Positions 52,001 to 62,800 of a DNA stretch of 64,000 bases are shown here, piece after piece. The position numbers were made by a program, and so were the translations under genes. A model generated the notes under the pieces. The model was not told where the DNA came from. It did no database searches and saw nothing but the letters and a program-made list of their open reading frames with translations. How positions within the stretch are numbered: position 1 is the first letter of the stretch; each line of letters opens with the position of its first letter. Source of the stretch: Dasyornis broadbenti (lineage: Eukaryota; Chordata; Aves; Passeriformes; Dasyornithidae); assembly GCA_013397935.1 (NCBI GenBank), contig VZRN01005622.1, positions 1,221,785 to 1,285,784 of the forward strand. The letters run 5' to 3'.

Positions 52001-55000
52001 GGCTTTTCCCAGCTATTTATTTGCTTGTTGGCCAGGCAGCAAGCTAAACAAAGCAGGTAATGGTTGAGTTTATAATAAAGGCCTTTTCTCAGAAGGAGCA
52101 ATAAAAAGCCTCTGTGTCCACCACACAGCTGGTGTAGGTCTGATCTGAAACCTTGAATCTTTGGGACTTCAACCTTTCTTTCAAGTCCATTTGAAAAAAT
52201 GGGATCAGAAGTGCTTGGGGGACAGAAGCTAGAGGAGTCTGTAGTTCTGGCTGCCTGGCTGAAAATGACAGCCTTTGCCCTAGATAAATTCTGTGCTTAT
52301 AAACGACCCCTGTGAAGGGATCTGGTGAGCAAAGTCAAGCATGAGGATATTTAGAAAATTTATCTAGGGTTACAGAAAAGTTCTGATGAAGCCTAGGAAC
52401 TCTATCCTAAACTTAGGGGTGAATAGGGAAAAAAACTCCCAAAACATTTAGCTCTCTTATTTAGAAGAGTGTAGACAACAAATAAGTTAGGATTTATGCT
52501 CTGTTTTAAATGCAGTGGTTACCTAGAGACTCTTGCTTAGATCTTCTAAACCCTGCACACAGGGAAGCTTTTGGTCCTAGACCTTTAATATGGAAAGGGT
52601 ATAAGGATGAGACATCATCTACTTCCTAAACATACTTGTCTGAAAAAAAAGTAGTAGTGCTGTCTTTTCTGGGGAAGGACACTGCTTAGAGTTTTGGTGG
52701 ACTTGGTTCCACCCACAGAAGAATAAAAATAGTGTCAAGTTAAATACAAATTAAACATTAGAAATTTATGAACTGTTCAGGAGAAGAAAATAAGGTCTAT
52801 CAGGGAAGAGTGTTCCATTCCCTTTGACTTCATCAAATGGTTCTGTTCTTGTGGTCAACATCTCTGCATCTTTATTTCTTTATAATTAAAATGGTCTTAA
52901 AATTATTCAGACCTGATTAAAGAATTATGGCAATATACACAAGAAGAAGAGTGTGAGAAGGAAGCAATATCTTTAGTTCTCAGATGAAGGGATAATGAAG
53001 AGATTTAATAAGTTGAACATTTAGTATCATTATGAGAAGTATTTAATAAACAAACATAGAGACAAAACAGGCTTCCTCTGTAAGGGAAAATACTTTCTAT
53101 GAGCTGTTCACAGTCTTCTTTGCAGATTTAAATGCAAAATTAATCTAGAAGCTTGCAAACTTAACCAAGAAATTCATTTGCCTTTTGATACACAGCTGCA
53201 ATAGCAAGTTTAGTATGAAGCTAGCATGAAGCCTAGCTAATTCTCCATCACTTCCAGGAGCTACAGATGTTGCCCAAATAGATATTTGGCACAGCCTTGG
53301 CGTGAGCAGTGGCTCTGGGGAGACAAAGTCTGGAAGCTGCCTGTTCAAGTTCCCCAAAGGTTATTAGTAGGTCAGAGTGGTTTGCAGGCCTGTGTATAAA
53401 GGGGGTGGCAGCTTAGCTGAGCTCCTAGTAGGCACATTAGATGAAGGAATAGCGAGAGGCCTCTTTCCCGGCATGGCATTTCCCCATGATGGTGAGGTGG
53501 AGAACTGGCCTTGCTGCTCATGCAGTGCAGCCAGAGCCGTTGCTTCTGAGGCCAGACAGTTCAGCCCCTCTTTATAGCAGCAACCAACCTCACTTGAGGA
53601 AACCTGCTGTGCTTCCACTTTGGAAGGCAGAGACAGGGTTCCTTGTGTTCTGTGAATCGCTGTGTGCATTTCCAGCCACTGTGCACTCACTCATGGGTAT
53701 AATAAAGCACGCACTGCTGTCAGCTGAGCTGTCTGGAAGCACGTCAAGAGAAGGACCCTGATAGACTCATACTATGTTTTTACATCCTATGCCATTCCCA
53801 AGTGCAGACACACAAAGTAATAATTCAGGATGCAGTCATTTATCTTACACGTGCACAGTCCAAACCGCCAGTAAAACACTTTGCTTCTAAAGCAGTTTGT
53901 GGGATTATGTGAGGAATCATTCTACCCATTTCTATGGCACAGCCATTCCTGAAGCAGAGCATGATTATTTCCCAGTGCACAGACACATGCACAGCAGTTT
54001 GGGACAGAAGGTGCCTAAGAATACCTCTGCCAAGTCCTTGCTCAGCCCACACAGTGCATACTATGCAATGTACTACTGAACCCATATGTTAATAGCTTGA
54101 TGTATTGCGGTGGTGAGGGGTGAAACAGAAGGAACAGGTTGGCTCAAAACCACTGTCCAAGTATTTAAATTTCCCAACAGGAGCATTCATGGAGCATTGC
54201 AGTATTCCCACAAGGGAATGTTAACCCCATGCAAGGCAAAAAGGTTCCATTTTGTAGTGCTCAGTGAATTGTCCTTACGATGGTTCTTTGATGAGGCTGA
54301 ATTTGAGGGTTGTAGTCCTCCTTTGTACCTAGACCTGAATTTTTGCCAATCCTGAAATAGCTCCAGCCAGAGACCTTTCTTAAATAATCTGCTATAAAAA
54401 CCTTGTTTTCTTCAAAGAAAGAGTGGAAAGTTGGAGTTCTCTGCTTGCTGACCATAGACCAGCCTTGAGGTGGTCAAGCTGTTCATAGCTATTGTTAGCA
54501 GGTAAAGTGTGCATGGAGCCAGCCTGCCAGAGTTAGAGCTGCTTTAACTCCAAGTGTATTAGGGGTGTCTTTTCTACACACACGAATGTGGAAAAATCAG
54601 AAAGCTGTCCAGACTTCTCAGAAGTCAAGCACTATATGTATGTCTAAGATATATACCTTTTCTGTAAAGTAAAGTATGTAAAGAATCCCAGAGCAGGCAG
54701 TTTCACAGCTACCAATGACCTGGTTGGCCTCATCCCTGGAGTCAGTATAAATCCCAAAGCTGTGTGATGTGCTTTGTGGGACTTTTGTGTTTCCTTCTAT
54801 GTTCTCTGGAGCTTCTGCCACATGCTCTTCTGCCTCTGTGAGGAGAATTCATGGGGGTGGGAGGGTGGAGTGGTCTTGCACAGTGACAGCCCCCAAATGC
54901 TCAGCCACCTGCTTCTCCTGCAGACTGGGAGCTTAGAGGAAGCCTGATCTTCTGGGACTGCTTCTCCTGTACCATGACAAATCCTTTCTGTAGTGCTGAG

Positions 55001-58000
55001 GAAGGAGAAATGAGTTCTGCTTTTCTCTCTGCCATCATCTGTGGGAGTTGTAATCACTCTGTGGCAATGAGGGGGTTGCTTTTGTTTTAGCTGGGCAAGT
55101 TGGGCCAAGGGGTGAGGTGGCACAGCTGCTGTGCTGTGATGAGGTCCCACCATGCTCAGTGTCCATCTCTGGATGCATTTGGTTGCACAAATTGGCCATT
55201 TCCAAACCGTTTTTGCTGTTCGTGCAAACTTTCAAAATGATGCAAGCACTTACAACTTCACATCCCACACTGTAGACGAATTTCTGGTGAAGCAGTGACT
55301 GACTCAGTGTGTTTTGACGCAGCCTACCTGCCTGCAGACGTGAGCTCAGCTCTAGAAGCAATGTTGTGGAAAAGTCTCCTAGTTCTTAAATGGTTTTTCC
55401 TCTGATATTTTCTTTTTTCTCCATAGCAGTGCGCAAAGGGTACAGGATCCAGACTGACAAGGACAGGGATTCCATGAAGGTGCTGTACTATGTCGAGAAA
55501 GAATTGGCTCAGTTTGACCCAGCTAGGAGGATGCGAGAACGATGTGAGAAACAAGCATGGTTTGATTTTCTTCTTTTCACTGACCTAAGAAGGACTGCAA
55601 ATTCATAGTTAAAATTCACTGGGTTTGCCTCAGGGTCAGCCCCTAGGGTATGATGTCCAGGATATGGTAATTGGGACTGATAAAGTGTAGATTTTAGGTA
55701 TCTACAGGTATGTTTCGATTTTAACAGTCTGGTGTTTACCTAATTGTTCTTAATTAGAGCAAAGTGAGGGATACTGAAAAGCTCATGAAAATTGTCCACT
55801 CATATAAATAAACTTTGCGATCATCAACATCTGAAAAGCCAAGTCCCTACTCATACCGTCTACAGCCTGTGGGGTGATAATAGCTGGGATATTTTTTTCA
55901 TAATTTCTTAAGAGTGTGGCGTCTGTAAATTCCCAGCACAGCAAAATACGAGAGGAATTGTGTTATTGAAAGCATGTTTTGTGGGCTGCAGTGCCCACAG
56001 TGTGGCTTGAAGGAAGCAGGAAGTTTGTTTGGAGTGGCTGTTGCCCTGCAGAAGGAGCAGGGTGGTGAATAGGGACATGGTGCAAACTCAGAACTGAGCT
56101 TCTGTGTAGAACTCCTCACTGTTTTCCCATAGCCTCTTGTAAGCTTTATTTCCTTAAGAAAAGCTTGAGGCTGCATTCAATGTGTGTCAGAATACAAACT
56201 CAAGTGAGGATCTTTCCACTTTAGGAGGCAGAGGTGCAGAGTGGGACAAGGTGTGTGGAGAGGGCTCACAGTGCTGCTCCTTGTCCTGTGGCTGCTGTGT
56301 GCAGAGGACAGTGGTAGGCTGGGGGTTCAGCTTCTCTGGGCAGCACACAGAGCTAACCCACTGTAGGCACTGCTAGAGGCTCAGTTAAAACAGACATGTG
56401 AGATCCTGCAAATCATTGAAGGGAAGGGCTTTAAGGAATGATACTACATCAAAGCTCTGTACAGATTAGGCATAACGAACAAATTATATATACTTCTAAA
56501 ACAGTCATTGCTGAGCACACTGTCTTCTCCACCCACAAGATTTACTATAAAAAAACCTCTGCAGATTGGTATGTCAGGCCTACAGATGTCAGTGTGCTTG
56601 ATGGGGTAGAGACTGACAGTGATTCAGACAGACTCTTACTCTTTTCTTAATCTTTTTTTGAGGGGGTTGCATTTGTTTTAGCTGGGCAAGTCAGGCCAGC
56701 TCCAGAGCCAGCCTGTCTCACACCAGGAAAGGGGGAGGTGGCACAGCTTCTCTGTTGTAGTGGTGTCCCACCAAGCCCAGTGCCCACCTCGCAAGGGCAG
56801 GGAGCTCACATGCGTTACTGAGGGGAAGCTCTTCCTGAAGGCTGAACTCAGTGGGAGCACAGGCATTTCATTCCATTTGTGATCCCCTTAGAATCCCCCA
56901 CCGGCTGCCATCAGGTGATGCCCATCTCATTTCTTTCCTGCATCCTCCCCTGCAGATAACAACACGGTGTCTGAGCTGAGCTCGTTGCATGAGGAGGACC
57001 TGAACTTCCGTCAGCCCTACCGGCAGTCGCGCAGGAAACCTCTGCCCCCCGCGGGGGACCTGGACGGCGACGCTGAGTACTGGGCAGGAGTCGTGGGTGG
57101 GGGCAGCGCCTCCAGATCACAGGCTGTGTCTGATTACAGGGATGAGCGAGACAGCTACTGGCACAGGTGAGCGACACCACCTTGGGGGGCAGCTCTGTCT
57201 GCCGAAGTGGTAAAGAAAGCAGAAGTGACAGATGGACTGGTAGCTCTTTCCTATTTCCTGCTGCTCTTGTTCTGCTTAGCAGGAGAGAGAGGCTAGAGAG
57301 AAATAGGAAATCTGGGCATGTCATTAGATGAGGTCAGACTGAAGCTGATTGCCACAAGCCTGCTGAGGCCTACCCAGCTGGGTAAAGGTACAAGCCCCAG
57401 CCCCAGTGGGATGTAAAAGTGAGATCAATAGGGAATCAAGCCACCCTTCCCAAAGTGGGAAAAGTGAAGTGATTCCTCCAGTACTTCCCAGTGCTGGTGC
57501 ACTTTATTATGCAGGAGTCACATCCTCCTGCTTTGGTGCAGCTAGACCTGTGCTCCAGGCCTAAAGGACTCGCAGTCTCGTGCCCAGAAGAGAGATAGCA
57601 CAACTGTCCCTCACATACAATCAGCCCAGTACTCCAAAAGCAACAGCAGGGATTTCCTTCCTTCAGTACTGGGCTGTTGTGCCAGTTCACTGTCTTTAAA
57701 CTTGCTTCAAAATTGCCCTACTGTGAGCTTCTGCAGCTGCGTTCTTGCGTTTTCCCAGCAGGATCCACACCTACAGGCTTTAGGACGAAGGAGAAGCAGG
57801 TCCAGCCCTGCATATTGGAGGATGGAGGAGGTGCACTCTGAGGATAACCTCAGCTAACATTAGACTTGCAGAACCCAAGCCATCTGTGCTAAGCTTCCTT
57901 TACAGTCAGCAGAGAGAACCTGGGCTTTCAAGGATGTGGTAGATCTCTTCCTATGGATGAAAACAGTTCAGCTGATTCATGTCCCCAGGAGGGCCTGTTT

Positions 58001-59624
58001 CCCTCCACTGTCTGTGCAGGCAGCTGAGGGGATGAGTGCAGCTGGCTCCTGCCCTCTAACTCTACCTCCTCCCTTTTCCAGCCAGCAGAGGTCCAAGTCG
58101 GAGATGCTGTCCCGTAAGAGTTTCTCCTTGGGAGTGCCGGCCGTGTCCATGGATGAGCTGGCAGCCTTTGCCGAGTCCTACAGCCAGCGGCCGCGGCGAG
58201 CAGACAGCCAGGACCTGCGGCGCTTTGAGCGCTCCGAGTCGCGCGGGGGGCTGCCCCACCAGGACAGCTCCATGGAGGAATACTACACCAAGCGCTGCAG
58301 GGGCAATCGGGAGCCGCTGACGGACTCGGATCGGGGCTGGTCCTACAGCCCGCCCCGGAGACGGGCCCACGAGGAGAAGCACCTTCCCAGGCTGGTGAGC
58401 CGGACGCCCGGAGGCAGCCAGAAATATGATCACTCCTACCTCAGCAGCGTCTTGGAGAGGAAATCCCGGAGCTATGACGAGAGTGGTGACCATTGTGCAA
58501 CCCCCTCGAAGCTGAGCTCACAGCCCAGCCAGAGAGGAGGGAGCACATACTATGCCTGGTCACCCCCCTCTACCTACAAAGCCGAGAAGTCGCAGCCACC
58601 GCCGCAGCAGTCGTCGTCCCCCGAGCAGGATGAGGAGGAGGAGGACAGCCTGCCCCCCTACAGCGAGAGGGAGCTGAGCCGAGGCCCTTCCTACAGGGCC
58701 AGGGAACAGGCCTACCTCAATGCCTCTGACAAGAAGAGGAAAAAGGACCCCAAGAAAACAGTGAGGCCATGTCTGGTGGTCCTGGTCCAAATAGGCTGAG
58801 CGGAGAGCCACCAGGCAGGGGTTACTAACCAGAGTTGGCAGGCAAGGGGGTTTTCCAGGAGGGTAACACCTGGAGTCCGGGTGTCACTCACTGTGGGAAG
58901 CGGGAAGGGACTGTGAGGGGAGGAAGCCAGAAAGGGTAATAGCTTCTACACAGGAATTCATGATGGAGGGGCAAGCCAGATGTACCTGGGACTGGGGAGG
59001 TAAGGGATGTCTTTGGCATCTATGGCCTGGTGATCCAAGATGATGGGACTTTATCTGGAGTTCAGGAGGATCATGGTAGGGAAGTTACCCAGGGTTTGCA
59101 GAAATTACAGGGCTTTGCTTTGGCCTTGATCCTAGCTAAGGACGGGTTGAGAGGCTCTTGTTCTTCTGTACTGGGACAGGGCTGGTAGCAAGGTATGGTG
59201 TAAGAGATATCTTTCTGAAAGGCGTGATATCACAGACTCCTGTACCCTCAGAGGCCCATGGGCTTCTGTGGGGGCCATTCATGCCAAAGGCATTCCTCAG
59301 CCAGGATACCAGAAAGTGCAAAACATCCTGGCGCAGTCCAAGCGAGTGAGAACTGATGAGTTTATGGTTGTTGGGGAAGGGGGTCTTCCCCATCTACCAC
59401 AGCTGGGGAAGTCTGCACCATGATGGAAATGTTATCATTAGAATAGCTTGGCTGTGGGAAAGAGGATTGGATTGTGAGTGGACAAAGCTGTTGCTGTTTA
59501 GTTGTCTCTGTCAAAGATTTGTCTGTCCCTTTGTCTGTTCCAATGAGTGCTTTCCTGTTGACATTTAATCTTCTCTCTTTCCTCTCAGAATGATTTCCCA
59601 ACAAGGATGTCCCTTGTGGTTTGA
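24247..59624 (+). CDS. ILDR2: ILDR2 (angulin-3, LISCH-like), 10 coding exons, 640 aa
   Basis: Seen: exons 24247-24292, 32967-33299, 34394-34513, 44858-44914, 49237-49383, 50108-50284, 55427-55543, 56956-57166, 58082-58760 and 59589-59624. All introns are GT-AG, all phases agree, and TGA is at 59622-59624. The start has a strong Kozak context (A at -3, G at +4). Residues 1-20 are a signal peptide. Residues 21-165 are a V-type Ig domain with the C42-C145 disulfide pair and the DSGLYYC motif. A membrane segment lies at 187-207, followed by 13 cysteines in 25 residues (207-231), probably palmitoylated. The tail holds the LSR-family block DSMKVLYYVEKELAQFDPAR, repeated arginine/serine motifs such as RSKSEMLSRK, and an acidic stretch before the conserved end FPTRMSLVV. 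Known: ILDR2 is an angulin that helps recruit tricellulin to tricellular junctions; it is also linked to ER lipid handling and acts as a T-cell inhibitory ligand. Length matches human (639 aa as I recall). The introns are mostly AT-rich with scattered CR1 copies. Confidence 0.97.
26142..26156. repeat. Short (GT)n microsatellite
   Basis: A pure GT run of 15 nt in ILDR2 intron 1, followed by an imperfect CA continuation. Confidence 0.8.
28850..28917 (+). repeat. Short CR1 3' tail (plus) in ILDR2 intron 1
   Basis: The sequence 'acttgatgatcttgaaggtctcctccaacccaaaccattctgtgattctatt' is the CR1 3' end in sense orientation, heavily 5' truncated. Confidence 0.85.
37598..37862 (+). repeat. CR1 LINE 3' fragment (plus) in ILDR2 intron 3
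   Basis: Contains the sense-strand CR1 blocks 'tgaaaggaggttgtagcaaggtggggg', 'cagaaggaatttcttcacagaagggttggtt', 'gggatgggctgcccaggaaggtg' and 'ttggacttgatgatctcagaggtcttttccaacttaaatgattctgtgattctg'. About 265 nt, 5' truncated, comparatively well preserved. Confidence 0.93.
38846..39832 (-). repeat. CR1 LINE, about 1 kb 3' fragment (minus) in ILDR2 intron 3
   Basis: Starts with the complement of the CR1 3' end (tcacagaatcatagaattgttaaggttggaaaagacctccaagatcattgagttcaacc). It runs through the 3' UTR blocks and on into the complement of the end of the CR1 reverse-transcriptase ORF ('actgtcaaaggctttattaagtcc', 'cctaaacccatgttggctgggcctgatcc', 'ggtcagtctgacaggcctaaagttcccc'). It is the longest CR1 copy in the window and is 5' truncated and coding-dead. 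Confidence 0.93.
44135..44160. repeat. Poly(T) tract of 26 nt
   Basis: An uninterrupted T run in ILDR2 intron 3. A single N at 44189 lies 29 nt downstream, suggesting local sequencing difficulty. Could be the tail of an old minus-strand retrocopy, but I see no parent sequence next to it. Confidence 0.9.
44858..44914 (+). other. ILDR2: ILDR2 coding exon 4, probable cassette exon (57 nt)
   Basis: Encodes RTGLLADLLPSFAVEIMP (residues 167-185 with split codons), the juxtamembrane stalk between the Ig domain and the membrane segment. As I recall, it is identical to the human sequence. It is phase 1 at both ends, so skipping keeps the frame. Its acceptor is tttctag and its donor is GTATTC (weak at +3 to +5), which fits alternative use. 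Confidence 0.9.
49237..49383 (+). other. ILDR2: ILDR2 coding exon 5: transmembrane segment and cysteine cluster
   Basis: Encodes residues 186-234: a hydrophobic helix starting EWVFVGLVILGAF, then a run of 13 cysteines in 25 residues on the cytosolic side, ending CPRAL. The cysteine cluster is a hallmark of the LSR/ILDR family and suggests S-acylation. The exon is 147 nt and phase 1 at both ends, so skipping would give an in-frame product without a membrane anchor. Confidence 0.93.
58082..58760 (+). other. ILDR2: ILDR2 coding exon 9: main cytoplasmic tail
   Basis: A single 679-nt exon encodes residues 403-629, rich in Arg, Ser, Pro and Tyr. Conserved blocks include RSKSEMLSRK, GVPAVSMDELAAFAESY, REPLTDSDRGW, LPRLVSRTPG, KYDHSYL, YYAWSPP-TYKA and DSLPPYSERELSRGPSYR. 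An acidic run (QDEEEED) precedes the last tyrosine-rich block. The donor at 58761 (GTGAGG) leads to the short last exon. Reading through it would add only VRPCLVVLVQIG before a stop. Confidence 0.95.
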
Positions 59625-61329
59625 AGTTGTTGTGGACCTGTCATGTTGATGGGCTGGATATCTTGAGGTGACTGCAGTGGAGAAGATGCAGAGCAACAAG
59701 CAAGACAAGCCTCTGTGAACCTCTGCAGTCATCAGCCATGGATTGTTTCAATTGTTTGTTTTATCCAGGGGAGCAGAGGCTTTTGTAAGAAACAGACTCC
59801 CATGGACAGCACTCAATCCCAGAGGCTCTGGGAGTCTGCCAGGAAAATGAGACTGGGGCTCTGTTTGGCACCCTGTTTTCCAGTGCCCTCCATTCTGCAC
59901 TGGATGGCAGCCATGTCCCTGCTGCCCCTGCAGCCCTGAACTACAAGCAGGGCTGCCTTTGTGTCTCCTGCCCTGTCTCATGTGCAGAACAAGGCCTGTG
60001 TACCTCTTGCTCTCTCTGTCTCCTCAGTTCTCTGTTTGGATCAAAATTGTCTCCATACTTAAAGCCTTTTCTGTATCACCCCCATGCTGGGAGGAGGCCT
60101 TGTTCTTACAGCTGCAGACTGCCTCCAGCTGATCAGGCCCTAAATCATGAAAGAAAATCTACATCCTTTCAGACACTTTAAGAAAAGGACTGATGAGGTG
60201 TTACCTTGATAAGGGCTGAATGGGGCAAGAGACAATTATCAGCTGGTTTGTTCAATATATTTAGTTCTGTTCGTTGTGTGATGAGAGTTGCAGGTGAGAT
60301 TGATGTATTGTTTTGAAAGTGGGTCAAAGTAGCTTTTACTGTGATGAGAGCATGATTTGTTTCCCCCCTGCCGCCAGCTGTGTTTTGTTTTGATGCAGTT
60401 GCATTTCCTTGCAGCTGAACTGTGACCCTGTAGAGCTTCAAGCTGGAGTATCTACTCCACTGTTTTAAAAGCAGGGCTCTAACCTTGCCAGGTGCTCTGC
60501 TTCCAGCACCACCAGACACCTCAGGCACTCTAGTGAGTGGCCTTGTTGTTTCAAAGAAGCAAAAAGGGCACAGTCTTAGTGAGAGGGCAGCTACAGACCT
60601 TCATTCTGTGCCACTGGTATCACTCCTTTCTGGGAATTGTTTCCAACCACTAAAGAGAGCGGTGGGAAAAGTCCATTGTGGATGGACACAAGCTTTGCAA
60701 GTCAACCTTTTCACTTAAAACCATTTCATTCACTTCGGTTGGGATGTGGTTTTAGTGGCTGTTGTCTCAGGAATAGCTTTATTTAGAAGTGAGTGCTTCA
60801 CACTATTTAGAAGCCTGACATTCTGGTTTTCATAGGGTATTATGCATTTGTTTATTTAGCTGCTAAAATCATCATGTGAGGGAAGATGATGAGAACATTT
60901 TAAGGTCCAGTATCTTGATCCCTATTACGCCTAGAAACAACTTAGTGCCCTGTTGTGTTATGGACATTATCAGCCTTGAAATGACATCTTTGTTTTTCCT
61001 CTGGGAATTTGGGAAGCTGTCTGGCCTCGGGTGCTCATACTGGCAGTACTGTTTGGAACACGAGGTATATTAACATCACTGCAGTTCTCCATAAAAATGA
61101 TAGATGAATTTCTGTGCTACTACTTTGCCAGATAGTTCACCCATCAGGAATAGTCAGGGGAGAGGAAAAATAATCTCCATAGATTTGATGACAGTTTTCA
61201 TGCAAGAAGGCGGATTGATGACAGGATGACTCTTCTCCCACACTCCTCTAGAGATGACTGTAGTTTTGGAAATCCCAGTCCTGGGTCTTCCTGGCCAAAG
61301 AGGGATCAGCCAGCAGGAACATACAATTG

Positions 61330-62298
61330 TGGAATGGCAGAATTGTTTGGGCAGGAAGTAGCCTTTAAAGATCATCCAGTTCCAACCTTCTGCCATGGGC
61401 AGGGACATCTTCCACAAATCAGCTTGCTCAAAGTCCCGTCCAGCTGGACCTTGAACACTTTCAGTGATGGGACATCTGCAGCTTCTCTGGGCAACCTGTT
61501 CCAGTGTCTCACCACCCTCATAGTAAAGTATTTCTTCCTTGTATCTTATCTAAAATTACCTTCTTTTAGTTGAAAATCAATGCCCTTCTAAAAAGTCCGT
61601 CCAGTTGTCTTATACCTTTAGGCACTGTAAGGCTGCTCTAAGGTCTCCACAGAGTCTCTCTTCTCCAGACTGAACAGCCCCCAACTCTCTCAACCTGCCT
61701 TCATAGAGGTGTTCCAGCCCCTCTGACCATTTCTGTCTCCCTCCTCTGGACCTGCTCTAACAGGTCCATGTCTTTGTGCTGGTGGCCCCAGAGTTGAACA
61801 CAGTACTCCATGTGGGGTCTCAAGAGAATGGAGTAGAGGGAAATTCCACTCCTTGACCTGCTGGTCACTCACCTGATGCAGCCCAGGGTATTGTTGGCTT
61901 TCTGGGTTGCAAGAGCACATGGCTGGCTCATGTCCAATCTTCATCTACCACTATAAAATCACAGAATCATAGAATGGTTTGGAAGGGACCTTAAAGATCA
62001 TGTAGTTCCACACGTCCTTCTCAGGGCTGCCAGTCCATTCTTCCCCCAGTCTGTATCAATACCAGGGGTTGCCCTGACTCAGCTGTAGCACCTCACACTT
62101 GGCTGTTACTGAACTTCGTGAGGTTCTCGTGGGCCCACTCAAGCCTGTCCCAGGGTCACTCTGGATGGCATCCCCTGCCTCCAGTAACCCCATGGCATCA
62201 CTCAGCTTGGTGTCACCCACAGACTGCTGAGAGGCCGCTCAGTCGCAGTGTTTGTGCCATAAATGAAGATTGAACAGTATCAGTCTTAATACAGGCCT
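61330..62298 (-). repeat. CR1 LINE (minus), interrupted by a nested CR1 tail
   Basis: Complement of CR1 3' UTR and late ORF sequence: 'gggcaacctgttccagtgtctcaccaccct', 'tctcttctccagactgaacagcccc', 'tgtgctggtggccccagagttgaacacagtactccatgtggggtctca' and 'gtatcaataccaggggttgccctgac'. The copy is colinear on both sides of a short insertion near 61953-62010. It is diverged and non-coding. Confidence 0.9.
61953..62010 (-). repeat. Nested CR1 3' tail inserted in an older CR1
   Basis: A second CR1 3' end (cacagaatcatagaatggtttggaagggaccttaaagatcatgtagttcca) interrupts the older element between 'gtccaatcttcatctacca' and 'cacgtccttctcagggctgc', which are adjacent in the family sequence. Same orientation as the host element. 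Confidence 0.8.
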
Positions 62299-62771
62299 TT
62301 TAAAGAATTTTCTCATCATTACTGTGTGTTCCTAGGAAAATCACAGCACAGTTAGCAAGAAGTGGGCAGGTGGTTGCCATCTGAGGTCTCTTGAGGTCTT
62401 GAGAAGTTTAAGGAGCTACACTACATGCTGTTTTAGATCAAACATTTCATCCCTGACATGTGAGGATTCTAGCAAATTGATGTTTTGTTAGTCTGAAAAT
62501 CTTGTGCCATGAATTTCAGGGGAGCTTAGCCTGCTGTCATTTCCATCAGACATCCAGCGGACCCAGGAAAGAGTTGACATAGAAATTTGAAAGTGCATCT
62601 GACTATGCCAGAAAGGGGCCAGACCAGTGATTTTACAGTCTTTGAATACCTCTGTCTTTTAAATCATACTGAAAGCCTGAGCACTACAATCTTCTCATTT
62701 CAATTATGTTCTGTCCCTTATCTCAGCCACTGTAGTTTATTTGATCAAGCCCTCAGGAATGAGTTGTGTGT

Positions 62772-62783
62772 ATTAAAAATAAA
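62772..62783 (+). terminator. Candidate ILDR2 poly(A) signal (ATTAAAAATAAA)
   Basis: An overlapping ATTAAA and AATAAA, with a downstream T/GT-rich element (tcttcgtttatttgagtcag and beyond). This is the best-looking poly(A) site on the plus strand after the ILDR2 stop. Its use is inferred. Confidence 0.45.
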
Positions 62784-62800
62784 AGTCTTCGTTTATTTGA

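Larger units (their letters stand above)
59625..62800 (+). other. Probable long ILDR2 3' UTR
   Basis: No coding frame with family resemblance follows the ILDR2 stop. The first strong poly(A) signal on the plus strand is the overlapping ATTAAA/AATAAA at 62772-62783, followed by a T/GT-rich stretch. That would give a 3' UTR of about 3.1 kb that includes the CR1 element at 61330-62298. Mammalian ILDR2 also has a long 3' UTR as I recall. An earlier non-canonical site cannot be excluded. Confidence 0.45.
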
